Shown: positions 1 through 8,097 of the stretch, in pieces
Layout of the letters: every line of letters begins with the position of its first letter
Position numbering within the stretch: the first letter of the stretch is position 1
Assembly (NCBI GenBank): GCA_024403695.1
Contig: JAKSRI010000021.1
Coordinates: 1 to 48,197, forward strand
Reading direction: 5' to 3'
From: Saccharofermentans sp.
GTDB taxonomy: Bacteria; Bacillota; Clostridia; Saccharofermentanales; Saccharofermentanaceae
DNA length: 48,197 bases
Notes under the pieces: model-generated
Seen by the model: only the letters and a program-made list of their open reading frames with translations
Databases searched by the model: none
What the model was told of the DNA's origin: nothing
Position numbers and translations under genes: made by a program

Positions 1-6
1 ACTTTC

Positions 7-35
7 AGGTTTGGTTCTGATTCAGTTCCAAACCT
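7..35 (+). terminator. Intrinsic terminator of a gene left of the window
   Basis: An 8-bp perfect stem (AGGTTTGG at 7-14 with CCAAACCT at 28-35) has a 13-nt loop and is followed by TTTTATTT. The T-run lies on the plus-strand side, so it would end a rightward transcript that enters from outside the window. Confidence 0.6.
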
Positions 36-88
36 TTTTATTTGCCTATAACTACTGCTGACGGCAGATCTAATCTGCTTAACTAAAT

Positions 89-194
89 CATGGGCTTAAT
101 CCTCCTTTCTGATGAACGTTGTCCCTATAAACGTTCTTATATTACAAACGTATGTTCGTTTGTAAAGCGATATTACCACCAGAACTTATGTTTG
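89..194 (-). promoter_or_regulatory. SOS (LexA-type) promoter with ribosome binding site but no open gene
   Basis: Read leftward, a -35 TTTACA (166-161) and a -10 TAATAT (144-139) are separated by 16 nt that hold GAACATACGTTT, one base off the Bacillus LexA core GAAC-N4-GTTC. A second copy, GAAC-TTAT-GTTT, lies at 182-193. The core sits inside a perfect 7-bp inverted repeat (144-150/157-163), and a further pair GAACGTT/AACGTTC lies at 114-120/130-136. A strong ribosome binding site AAGGAGG (107-101) precedes an ATG at 91-89, but the reading frame is only ATG ATT TAG. The promoter is seen directly; LexA control is inferred from the motif; the gene it once served is absent. Confidence 0.6.
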
Positions 195-241
195 TAAAGG
201 TATTGTAACACCGAAACAGGCTCATTAAACGGACAGTTAAA

Positions 242-267
242 AAGGTGATGCCCTAAAGCACCACCTT
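242..267 (-). terminator. Intrinsic terminator of the three-gene cassette
   Basis: On the minus strand AAGGTGGTGC (267-258) pairs with GCATCACCTT (251-242), 10 bp with one G-U wobble and a 6-nt loop, followed by five Ts. It lies 40 bp after the stop codon of the last cassette gene (307), so it closes that operon. It also separates the cassette from the orphan SOS promoter to its left. Confidence 0.8.
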
Positions 268-306
268 GTATAGAAAAAGCAGACCATTTTTGTTCAAGTT
301 CAAACT

Positions 307-1143
307 TTATTCTGTAGGATTTTTCTCAAGATTTAAAGTAATGTGTTTTTTGATATCGGGATATATAACTCTGTCATATACTCTTACTCGTTGTTTCTCT
401 ATCGATTGAGCCATATTATTGGGTTCATATATCTTAACATCTGATGCCTCAATAAATACACCTTCGCTAAACTGAGATATAATTACAAAGTCTAATTCCG
501 TTGATTCCTCAATCAGTTTCTTGATTGCTTCAGTCAGAGGAAAGCTTTTACAGCTAGAAGGGAAACTGACAATACTTCCATTCCAAACCGATTGCATTAG
601 ATCTGTATCACAATGAAATTCTATTAAGAAACCCATCTTTATATTTTCGTTGTTAAGGCAGTCATTTTTCTTATATTCACTTATATTTTTATAGTGACGT
701 TGGAAAGTTCTTGTAAATGCTTCAACATATTTGTCGTAATCAAATTTAGAGGCAATATTCTTTATTTTATTAACTTCTGATTCAATATCGATCACTGCAT
801 CTTCCATATCAGCATCTTTAATTGTGCCTATATCAGGATCATGATATTTATTAAAAATACCACTAACTTCCTTACTAGCCAGCATACTTTCTGACTGATT
901 ATTATTTACGCCATCATTACAAAAGTCCACCATAAAGTGTTCTATTGCATATGAGACAGAATCTGAATTAACTATAAAATCAGGTCGTTCACTTGGAATT
1001 ACAAGATTATCACGTAATATTGGATATACATCATTTATATACTTACGTGTTTTTCTGTTAAGCTTATTAATCACATACGTTTTTGTTAAATCATAACATT
1101 TTTGTTCAGTTTGTTTTTTATTCGGAAGCATATAATCAACCAC
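307..1143 (-). CDS. Hypothetical protein, possible PD-(D/E)XK nuclease (cassette gene 3)
   Basis: I do not recognise a named family. The protein is 278 aa if the GTG at 1143 is used; an ATG at 1131 gives 274 aa. It follows the previous stop codon by 2 nt, so translational coupling is likely. Near residues 50-72 a stretch RPDFIV - about 12 residues - AIEHFMVDF has the spacing of the PD-(D/E)XK nuclease core, where an acidic residue after PD and a second one after a hydrophobic strand bind metal; no convincing catalytic lysine follows. Residues 215-240 (ELDFVIISQ) read like a later beta strand of the same kind of fold. No signal peptide or membrane segment is visible, so it should be cytoplasmic. 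It is the last gene of a three-gene operon beside a HaeII-type restriction system. The nuclease reading is an inference from a short motif and is weak. Confidence 0.75.
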   Translation of the reverse strand: MVDYMLPNKKQTEQKCYDLTKTYVINKLNRKTRKYINDVYPILRDNLVIPSERPDFIVNSDSVSYAIEHFMVDFCNDGVNNNQSESMLASKEVSGIFNKYHDPDIGTIKDADMEDAVIDIESEVNKIKNIASKFDYDKYVEAFTRTFQRHYKNISEYKKNDCLNNENIKMGFLIEFHCDTDLMQSVWNGSIVSFPSSCKSFPLTEAIKKLIEESTELDFVIISQFSEGVFIEASDVKIYEPNNMAQSIEKQRVRVYDRVIYPDIKKHITLNLEKNPTE

Positions 1144-1145
1144 TA

Positions 1146-2210
1146 TTATTTATTATCAAGTATTGTTTTTAATAGTTCATCGACAAGATTTGTTAAACTT
1201 TTGATTGAGTCTAAATCTTTTTCGTCATTAAAGCATTCGATAGCTCTATTTTCAAAATTGAATTTCTTGATTTTTATAACAAATTCTTTAGTTGATAGAT
1301 GTTTTACTCTATCAGTATCAAAAAATCTATATGCAGCATTAAAGATTAGCAATCGATTTCTAACTTCTTTATTATTGCCAAAATCAAAGTTTGGTAAAAG
1401 CATAAGAACATTATGTAATGCAACAGAATACCTTATTAAAGGTATTGCCCCAGTTACACCAACAGTCATTAGTATATCTAGTGCTTGTTGCAATGGACCG
1501 TATAACATGCAATAAAAATAGTCTCCAGCAGTATGACCGTCTCCCATTATTCTTTTAGCTTCATCAAAAGCAATTTTCAATCGCTTATCAAAAGGAAGAT
1601 TCCCATTATCCCCATCATATAAACATATTGAATCTATATGTTTATAATTAAAATTATCTATAATATTTTGTTCTGTTTTACAGCGTTTAAAATAAGTATC
1701 AATGTCAGGAATATCTTTAAAAAAGCTGAGGAAAAATTTTTCAGTTACTGAACAAAAATCTTCTTCTTCTGATTTAGATCCTAAAAAGCGCAGTGGCAAG
1801 ATAAGTATTTCATCATTAAGCTGCTCTAGAATTTTAATATTATCCTTTGCACAAGTCGGCACTAAATTCATATAAGATTCAGGGACATTATCCATACAAC
1901 ACAACTCGCTGTATTTAGCTAATGGGTCATCAAAAATGTGAATATCGCCCATTAATAAAAACGGATAATGCTCTCCATTGTCAACATCGAAAAAAGTGGC
2001 CGCAGTATAAAACACTGCATTTTTCTCTTTAACAATATACTTCAGATACAAATCAATAATATGCTTATTTTTTCTCCAAAATGCTGATATACAGTCTTGT
2101 GCTACATAACGATATGCATCATCTTCCAACATCGGCAACAGAAGATACAATAAATCCAGATACTGTACCTGTATATCCATAATGTGATTTTCAAGGATTT
2201 TATTGCTCAT
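1146..2210 (-). CDS. Hypothetical protein (cassette gene 2)
   Basis: A 354-aa protein that I cannot assign to a family. It is acidic to neutral, largely predicted alpha-helical, with hydrophobic clusters near residues 15-30 and 240-285 (for example LMTVGVTGAIPLIRYSVAL) that are not long enough for confident membrane segments; no signal peptide is present. The ATG at 2210 lies 11 bp inside the end of the DUF5677-like gene, and the stop at 1146 is 2 nt before the start of the third gene, so the three are almost certainly co-translated. Codon use is AT-rich (AAT, ATA, TTA) like the rest of the island and unlike lysS or guaB. A conserved orphan in a coupled operon next to a restriction system suggests a defence role, but nothing in the protein itself shows it. 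Confidence 0.75.
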   Translation of the reverse strand: MSNKILENHIMDIQVQYLDLLYLLLPMLEDDAYRYVAQDCISAFWRKNKHIIDLYLKYIVKEKNAVFYTAATFFDVDNGEHYPFLLMGDIHIFDDPLAKYSELCCMDNVPESYMNLVPTCAKDNIKILEQLNDEILILPLRFLGSKSEEEDFCSVTEKFFLSFFKDIPDIDTYFKRCKTEQNIIDNFNYKHIDSICLYDGDNGNLPFDKRLKIAFDEAKRIMGDGHTAGDYFYCMLYGPLQQALDILMTVGVTGAIPLIRYSVALHNVLMLLPNFDFGNNKEVRNRLLIFNAAYRFFDTDRVKHLSTKEFVIKIKKFNFENRAIECFNDEKDLDSIKSLTNLVDELLKTILDNK

Positions 2211-3648
2211 ATTGCTTTAGCACCCCGAGTAATCCCTTAGGAACACCATAAAGATCATCCAAGAATGAAATTGTTTTATTCATTATATAAACGCAATCGT
2301 AATAAACGCTTTTTAAAGTAATATCCTCATTTATATTAGGTACGCAATGATATTGATGCGCCGGGTTATCACATTTTAGAAATGATGTCTCTCTAATTGC
2401 TCCCCACAATCCAGGCTCAAAAGCTGAATCATAATCATAATAGAGTCCAAATAAATCCCTTTCATTAACTTTGATAGCTTTTTCACGAATTCTATCTTTA
2501 TTGAAATAATTTGTATCCATATCTTGAAACTCTTCATTTTTATATTCGTTCACAATGGCGTCAATCATATTGACATTAATATGTGTATCTCTTGTATTAG
2601 ATGCTTCTCTGTATCGTGCAAGAACTAATTTATACTGTCCTATTCCATATGTTTCATAATCGTCCCATATAGTTGGCTGTTCATTTTCACATAAAGCTAA
2701 ATACTTCATCATAATATAGTTCTCAATTAAACATCTCGTTATAGTTCTACCTGATATTGAATTATAAAGCTTGTGCTTTTCAAGCTCCTCGAGACGCTTA
2801 TATGAATATGTAGCTATTCCTAAAAGCACCTTCATTTTCTTATCAAGAGGACTACATGTCATATATAGCTGTTGAAGATAAATAAATATTTGCTGAACAG
2901 CAAAATAGTATTCTTCAGTATTCGCTTTTTCTTCATCATTAAACATGATATATAAATCACACTCCGTTAATTTACTAATTACATCCCAAAACAGATTTAA
3001 GTATTTCTCGTTAGCATCATCTAGTGATAAAACAGTTATTTCTGTAGAACGAACTAATGGTCTAATCATTCTCATTTCTTCGTTCGAATGATCTAATAGT
3101 TGATATTTATATAGGAATTCACTTGTACTTTTATCTAAAACTATTTTTCCTCCTAGCAAATCATAAACTAACACAATGTACCGAACATCAGTTGCCATAA
3201 ACGATTGATGGTCTCTAAATTTTTCAAGGCAAGATTTTATTCGGTTTACTCTATCCTCAATCGATAGTTTGCTTGAAAACTCTCTTGCAAATAATGAATC
3301 AATATCACAAGTTATAACCGCAGTTAACGGAGAAACAATCTCAAAATCCACGTTATTTTTAATTGAAGCATAGACGATTTGTCTTTCTTCTTCTTTTGCT
3401 AAAAGAAAATCAGAAAACCTGATATGTTTTATTGATGTTTTGTTTCTGATTTCATGAATTATTGAGCTTAATCTTCTAAAACTATCTTTTCTACCATATG
3501 CATCAAATATTAATGCAATCCACAAATACTCTGGCAATCTACCGTAAATCCATGTTTTGTTTTCTTCTAACTCTTCCATAAATTCATTCCAGGGAGAAAT
3601 GAATTTGCCTTTTTTTAGTTTATATGATGATAATTGTGTATGTTTCAT
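2200..3648 (-). CDS. DUF5677-like protein (cassette gene 1)
   Basis: A 482-aa protein, predicted mostly helical and soluble. The C-terminal half (about residues 270-470) resembles DUF5677: a helical segment with GRTITRCLIENYIMMKYLAL, then an aromatic-rich stretch (YYDYDSAFEPGLWGAIRE) and a conserved-looking histidine region (HQYHCVP). That domain has no established biochemical activity that I know of, but proteins carrying it recur in accessory and defence-like neighbourhoods. The N-terminal 250 residues are unassigned. The ATG at 3648 is preceded by AGGT 6 nt upstream. It heads a three-gene operon (11-bp overlap with the next gene, then 2-nt gap). The upstream 204 bp hold a decayed coding fragment and no clear promoter. 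The DUF assignment is from pattern memory and is moderate. Confidence 0.7.
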   Translation of the reverse strand: MKHTQLSSYKLKKGKFISPWNEFMEELEENKTWIYGRLPEYLWIALIFDAYGRKDSFRRLSSIIHEIRNKTSIKHIRFSDFLLAKEEERQIVYASIKNNVDFEIVSPLTAVITCDIDSLFAREFSSKLSIEDRVNRIKSCLEKFRDHQSFMATDVRYIVLVYDLLGGKIVLDKSTSEFLYKYQLLDHSNEEMRMIRPLVRSTEITVLSLDDANEKYLNLFWDVISKLTECDLYIMFNDEEKANTEEYYFAVQQIFIYLQQLYMTCSPLDKKMKVLLGIATYSYKRLEELEKHKLYNSISGRTITRCLIENYIMMKYLALCENEQPTIWDDYETYGIGQYKLVLARYREASNTRDTHINVNMIDAIVNEYKNEEFQDMDTNYFNKDRIREKAIKVNERDLFGLYYDYDSAFEPGLWGAIRETSFLKCDNPAHQYHCVPNINEDITLKSVYYDCVYIMNKTISFLDDLYGVPKGLLGVLKQYEQ

Positions 3649-3817
3649 AAATACCTATGTTATTCTGTTTGGCGCGTCTCTTTATAAAGATTTTTGCCAA
3701 TACACTCATAATTGCATTGTATTTATTCTTATCTTCAAAGAGAGAACTATAATTTTCATGTGATTGCACAAAGTTATCCATAATAGCAGTACAAAATGCT
3801 GTAGGGAATATGTTTTA
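3620..3817 (-). pseudogene. Decayed or small open frame between the restriction enzyme and the cassette
   Basis: After a TAA at 3817-3815, 65 codons stay open to a TAA at 3622-3620. The only ATG (3781) gives 53 aa and has no ribosome binding site. The peptide (FPTAFCTAIMDNF, then SSLFEDKNKYNAIMSVLAKI and a basic IKRR tail) looks like the helical C-terminus of a larger protein, rather than a stand-alone gene. Its end overlaps the start of the DUF5677-like gene by 29 bp in another frame. I read it as the 3' remnant of a lost gene of the island; a small real protein is the alternative. Confidence 0.35.
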
Positions 3818-3852
3818 GCTTATCTCACGACTTTCATCGTATTAAATACAGA

Positions 3853-4908
3853 TTAAGTCCAATAATAATCCATGACACTTTCGTATCCTCTACTCGAAAT
3901 AGTAGGAGATGCTATATCGACAGAAGGAAATTCTTCTGCAATCTCAGCAGACAGTGTCAATAATAGATTTTCTCCCATTTGAGATGCGTATTTACCACGC
4001 AAAGCCTTTTCATACCATAAAATCAAATCTGTCTCTGTTATTATGCTCTGTATATGACTTTTCCAACCGATTTGGTTAAGAAGAGAAAGAATAATATCTT
4101 TTTCCGCATCTTTGCAAACAATCACTACCTTGTCTGCAGATACACTAGATACAATATTCTTTGCCAACTCAACATCCAAACTAAGATGTTTAATTTGAAT
4201 AGCAGGCCCCCAATTAGAGTACATGTCTAATCCACGATCAGCTGCATTTGTAACACCAACTCTATATACATGCGCATCTTCAATATGATATAGATTATTG
4301 TTATCTATACACATAACCATTTTTGCAAAATCATTAAATTCATTTAGTACATCAATTTTGCTTTCATCTACTGATACTTTTATTTGCAAATCTAAAGTTT
4401 CTACAAGGGTAGCAAAAAGTGCATAGACCACAATCTCATATATTTTATCTAAGCTCCTCTTTAATCCTGGTTCATTCCAAAAAGAATCGATAAAAGTTTT
4501 TACATAAAAATCTTTTGGGGTTGATTTCAGACAATAATCTAACGCTTGCTGTAACTGGGAATGCTTATTAGAAAAAAGTCTATAAATATATGCTTCTACA
4601 GCACCATTAGTCCTTCTATTTTCCTCTCCTAAAACTTCAATTATTCTAGGGGGAATGGCAGTTTCATTGAATAAATCATCTTGGAACTTTGCACTACTAG
4701 TACAAACTCTACCTAACAATTCTTCACTTATGGCATCTCTCCATTTTTTACTACGTGTTCTGTAATCTTCAAGATGGCCTAAATTAATATCTTTTACAAC
4801 TCTATCTCTATATAATATCTCTGCAATCTGAATAGGCTTATATAAATGAACTCTAGATTTCTTGATGAGACTATCTAATGCTTTTTTTGCTTCACTTCTA
4901 TCAGGCAT
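3853..4908 (-). CDS. HaeII-family type II restriction endonuclease
   Basis: This 351-aa protein closely follows the HaeII restriction enzyme as I know it along most of its length: the N-terminal block SRVHLYKPIQIAEILYRDRV, the block TSSAKFQD, then EPGLKRSLDKIYEIVVYALF and VTNAADRGLDMYSN followed by AIQIKHLSL. HaeII is about 350 aa and cuts RGCGCY; the same specificity is inferred. The acidic residue of RGLDM and the Q-x-K of AIQIKH fit a metal-dependent PD-(D/E)XK-like site. The frame opens at an ATG at 4926, but the ATG at 4908 is better: it has AAAGGAAA about 9 nt upstream, begins one base after the methyltransferase stop codon, and matches the family start. The layout (methyltransferase first, nuclease directly coupled) protects the host when the system enters a cell. 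AT-rich codon use marks it as acquired. Confidence 0.9.
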   Translation of the reverse strand: MPDRSEAKKALDSLIKKSRVHLYKPIQIAEILYRDRVVKDINLGHLEDYRTRSKKWRDAISEELLGRVCTSSAKFQDDLFNETAIPPRIIEVLGEENRRTNGAVEAYIYRLFSNKHSQLQQALDYCLKSTPKDFYVKTFIDSFWNEPGLKRSLDKIYEIVVYALFATLVETLDLQIKVSVDESKIDVLNEFNDFAKMVMCIDNNNLYHIEDAHVYRVGVTNAADRGLDMYSNWGPAIQIKHLSLDVELAKNIVSSVSADKVVIVCKDAEKDIILSLLNQIGWKSHIQSIITETDLILWYEKALRGKYASQMGENLLLTLSAEIAEEFPSVDIASPTISSRGYESVMDYYWT

Positions 4909-4909
4909 C

Positions 4910-5848
4910 TTAGTTTTTCCTTTCATATTCTTTTAATGCAATAATCATTTGATTCGCCACTGCTTTGATCACTGGAACCGCAACAGAATTACCAGTTTGC
5001 TTTTTTACTTTTCCATAAGGCACTACAATCTTATAACTATCTGGAAAACCTTGTATTCTTAACATTTCTCTTTCTGTTGGACGTCTTTCGTCATTAATAA
5101 GTATATAATTTGCAGAAGCACCAGCTCTTAGACAGGAGGAGTATGGATGTGGTGTAACGGATCCAGCCATATTTTCATGAGATATATATGGTTTTGGATA
5201 ATTTTTATCTTTTAATCTTTCTAATCTAGATTCTCTTATTGCATCTCTAACATAGTATTTTCTATCAACATTAGTTTCTAAAATATCCTGTAAGGGAACT
5301 CTTTTTTCTTCAGGAACGGGATCAGGAAAAGAGAAGTAAACATCATCTAAAAAGCCAACTATAATAATTCGTTCTCTCTTTTGAGGAACACCATAATCCA
5401 AAGCATTGAGTACTTTAGCATAAACATGGTATCCCAAAGCTTCAAGATGATTCTTAATAGTGGTAAATGTTCGACCACCATCATGAGCAGTTAGATTTCT
5501 AACATTTTCAAGCATAAATGCTCGAGGTCTCTTTTCTTTTAATATTCTTTCAATATCAAAGAATAGCGTTCCACAGGTTTCATTTGCGAATCCCTCTTTT
5601 TTACCAATTATTGAGAACGCTTGACAGGGAAAACCACCTAATAAAATATCAAAATCGGGAATGTCGGAAGCTGCAATCTTAGTAATATCTCCAGATGGAT
5701 GTTCATGAAAATTAGCCTCATAGGTTTTACAAGCATCTTCATCAAATTCTGATGAAAAAACACACTCTCCGCCTACCGATTCAAACCCTAAACGTATACC
5801 GCCTATTCCAGCAAATAAATCTATAAACTTAAACGAATCCCAATTCAC
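4910..5848 (-). CDS. C5-cytosine DNA methyltransferase of the HaeII-type system
   Basis: A 312-aa single-domain enzyme that transfers a methyl group from S-adenosylmethionine to carbon 5 of cytosine, protecting sites from the partner nuclease. All key motifs are visible: motif I DLFAGIGGIRLGFE (10-23), motif IV with the nucleophile in GGFPCQAFS (Cys75), motif VI LENV (Glu114), motif VIII PQKRER (155-160), motif IX around REMLRIQGFPDSY, and motif X TGNSVAVPV. Length fits the family (about 310-330). The start is a GTG at 5848 with AGAGGAG 9 nt upstream; a possible -10 TATAAT lies at 5892-5887. Specificity is inferred as RGCGCY from the neighbouring nuclease. The short target recognition region lies at about residues 180-250. 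Confidence 0.93.
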   Translation of the reverse strand: MNWDSFKFIDLFAGIGGIRLGFESVGGECVFSSEFDEDACKTYEANFHEHPSGDITKIAASDIPDFDILLGGFPCQAFSIIGKKEGFANETCGTLFFDIERILKEKRPRAFMLENVRNLTAHDGGRTFTTIKNHLEALGYHVYAKVLNALDYGVPQKRERIIIVGFLDDVYFSFPDPVPEEKRVPLQDILETNVDRKYYVRDAIRESRLERLKDKNYPKPYISHENMAGSVTPHPYSSCLRAGASANYILINDERRPTEREMLRIQGFPDSYKIVVPYGKVKKQTGNSVAVPVIKAVANQMIIALKEYERKN

Positions 5849-5986
5849 TGATTCTTTCTCCTCTTTATATCGTAATCACATTTGTAATTATACCTTACTA
5901 GAACGTCCTATAATGGGACACTTTGCCAAACAAATACAAAATAATTCTGGATAATTCTAAATGAATACACAGATCCATCACAAAAA

Positions 5987-7825
5987 TTAACCATTATGTG
6001 TTTTTCTGTTTTTTCGAGAACATATAGGGCAACCATGTCCATTCAACAAAGATGCTGGTACAACAGACCATTTATATGAACATGCCAAGCACTCAGCTTC
6101 AATTTTCGTTTTGCTATTTACATACTCGCCTAAAATTTTAATCGAAGGATTCTTTTCCAATAATTCAGATTCAAACTGCTTCTGACTTTTTGTTGCTGTT
6201 TTTCCCTCTCGATTTTTCCCACCGGCAATTGCAGAACAGTGAGGACAACCTTTTCCAGAAAGCAATGAAGAAGCCTTTACATTCCATTTCAAACTGCAAT
6301 CGTTACAAAACACATCTATTCTGTCTGTAACCTTGTCAAATTCACTAACTAAACTAATATTAGGGTGAATAATGCTTATTTTTTCCAAAAAGTCAGATGC
6401 AGTATATTTTCGTCTTGATTTTGCTTTTTCCTTTGAGCATTCAGGGCACCCTTTTCCACGCAAAAGCAAATATGGACGCTCCATCCATGGAGTGTGGCTA
6501 CAAGATTTACTATTTACCAGTATAGGTGTATTTGATCCTTTGTAATCCTCCAGTACTTCTATATCAGAGTTAATCTTTTTCAATTCTTGGCAAAAAGAAC
6601 TGTTAGCATTCAAATGGCAAGCCTGATAAGCCATATTCGCTATCTTTCCCCAGTCAAGTTCAAGATTGATGATACCTATCATTTCAAACAATTTCACTAC
6701 TAAATCAATTAGTCTTTTATATCCGAATTCATTTAGAAATCCTTCATACACAAAACAATCTTTATCATATGGAGCTCTTTGATTTTTTGGAAAAGTATCA
6801 TATATCGTTATCAGTCTTATGGATTTGCTTTTGCACAATTCTCGCTTTTCTAAATCAGAAGAGTTAACCTTACTTTTATGATATCTCCATGTTCCAGGTT
6901 CGATTGCAAAACTATAATCTGGAATAAAAATATCTAACTCTTTTCCAATTGCTGATAAATCTCTAGACAGAACTTTATTCTCACCCAATACAGTGACAAA
7001 AGAAATGTATATAAACTGTTCCATAAAACTAGTGTGAGGTTTTATGCATTGGGTGCATTGCGCACCAGTTAACAATCTATAAGGTTTTATATCCCATTGA
7101 TAACCACAAATCTTACATTGGGCTGTTATATTTGTAATAGCGTTAACATAGTCTCCTATAATTTCGATATATGGATTATATTCCGACATTTCTGATATGA
7201 ATTTTTCTCTTGTTTTTAGCACATTTCCTGAACAGATTGGACAGCCATGACCTTTAACCCTGCTATTAGGAGAGGTATACCATTCATGACCACATTTACC
7301 AATCCACCAAACTTTCTTTGTGCTTCCTGGACGTAATTCACTTGGTAAAACTTCATTTCTATCATAATTCCATTCTTTGATTAAATCAGGACATGAAGTT
7401 GCAATATCATTAACCCCAGGAATAACTAATAAATTCCCTTTGCATATAGGACAGTCTGATCCTCTTAATAATGCATTTGGAGTTGCATCCCAAGAATGTC
7501 CACATAACTTTGAAGTCACGTTAATCTTACTTTTGCTATCTACATAATGACTATTAACTGTAATAGATGGATTTACTAACAATAAGTCTTTAATAAACTG
7601 TTCAGTATTCTTTCTTCTTTTCTGAGAATTTTTAACAGCAGAACACTTAGGACAACCGCATCCTTTATATATGGATTTAGGAGTTGTTTCCCAAGTATAA
7701 TTACAAACACCACATTTAAATGGAATTTTAGTTAAATTGTTTACATATTCACCTAAAACCACAATTGAAGGGTGCATCACTGCAAGATCATTTACAAACT
7801 CCTCATTTGTTCTTCTTCTAGTCAT
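5987..7825 (-). CDS. Multi-zinc-ribbon protein with Vsr-like endonuclease core
   Basis: From the ATG at 7825 the protein has 612 aa (a TTG at 7873 would add 16 residues without a better ribosome binding site). Seven cysteine modules of the kind C-x2-C or CGH ... GCPxC are visible: about 38-61, 108-128, 178-198 and 237-260 in front, and 442-463, 507-530, 579-602 behind. They form a 60-70 residue repeat (F..L...NPSI.VLGEYVN...KI...C). The third matches the DUF4379 zinc ribbon (KVWWIGKCGHEWYTSPNSR). Between them, residues 265-384 look like a Vsr/PD-(D/E)XK endonuclease: GKELDIFIPD (Asp298), AIEPGTWRYHK (Glu309) and a lysine at 327 before SIRLITIYDT. Vsr enzymes repair T:G mismatches made when 5-methylcytosine deaminates, which fits the methyltransferase 138 bp downstream, but the size and zinc array are far from classic 150-aa Vsr. 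A separate DNA-binding defence nuclease is equally possible. Confidence 0.75.
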   Translation of the reverse strand: MTRRRTNEEFVNDLAVMHPSIVVLGEYVNNLTKIPFKCGVCNYTWETTPKSIYKGCGCPKCSAVKNSQKRRKNTEQFIKDLLLVNPSITVNSHYVDSKSKINVTSKLCGHSWDATPNALLRGSDCPICKGNLLVIPGVNDIATSCPDLIKEWNYDRNEVLPSELRPGSTKKVWWIGKCGHEWYTSPNSRVKGHGCPICSGNVLKTREKFISEMSEYNPYIEIIGDYVNAITNITAQCKICGYQWDIKPYRLLTGAQCTQCIKPHTSFMEQFIYISFVTVLGENKVLSRDLSAIGKELDIFIPDYSFAIEPGTWRYHKSKVNSSDLEKRELCKSKSIRLITIYDTFPKNQRAPYDKDCFVYEGFLNEFGYKRLIDLVVKLFEMIGIINLELDWGKIANMAYQACHLNANSSFCQELKKINSDIEVLEDYKGSNTPILVNSKSCSHTPWMERPYLLLRGKGCPECSKEKAKSRRKYTASDFLEKISIIHPNISLVSEFDKVTDRIDVFCNDCSLKWNVKASSLLSGKGCPHCSAIAGGKNREGKTATKSQKQFESELLEKNPSIKILGEYVNSKTKIEAECLACSYKWSVVPASLLNGHGCPICSRKNRKTHNG

Positions 7826-7933
7826 GTTATAAATCCCAGTTAATCCAGCACTCCATAATATTTCTATATACAAATTTTATCACTCAATATTCATTATTCC
7901 GATAAGTCATCATCTAATTATTACTAAACATTC

Positions 7934-8049
7934 CTTACACCAATTTCATACACCACATATAAAAATAAGCCTCCCGAAGGAGGCTTACTAGCGAGTTTTG
8001 TTTGAATAACATTGGTTTAAGTGGTGTACGATTGGTGTATCGGTGTAAG
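7934..8049. other. Candidate attachment-site arm region: GGTGTA repeats in both orientations
   Basis: Five copies of a TTACACC/GGTGTAA-like motif lie here: cttacacc (7934-7941) and tacaccac (7949-7956) to the left, gtggtgta (8021-8028), attggtgta (8031-8039) and cggtgtaag (8041-8049) to the right, in opposite orientation. A hairpin sits between them. Tyrosine integrases of Tn916-like elements bind similar short direct repeats beside the crossover site. The repeats mark the border between lysS and the AT-rich island, so an element end is inferred; no integrase gene is in the window. Confidence 0.4.
7966..7987 (-). terminator. Hairpin terminator downstream of lysS
   Basis: A perfect 9-bp stem (TAAGCCTCC / GGAGGCTTA) with loop CGAA is followed on the minus strand by five Ts (7965-7961). 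It lies 110 bp after the lysS stop codon and upstream of the zinc-ribbon gene, which it would insulate from read-through. It might belong to the integrated element rather than to lysS. Confidence 0.75.
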
Positions 8050-8097
8050 ATTTAACTCTTTGTAACCCCTTAAAACCCTTGATTTTATTGACTTTCT

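Noticed and set aside
5905..5919. Controller-protein box for the restriction system (GTCC - 7 nt - GGAC palindrome)
   Set aside because: The short palindrome does not match the paired GACT/AGTC arrangement of C-protein boxes, and no C-protein gene is present.
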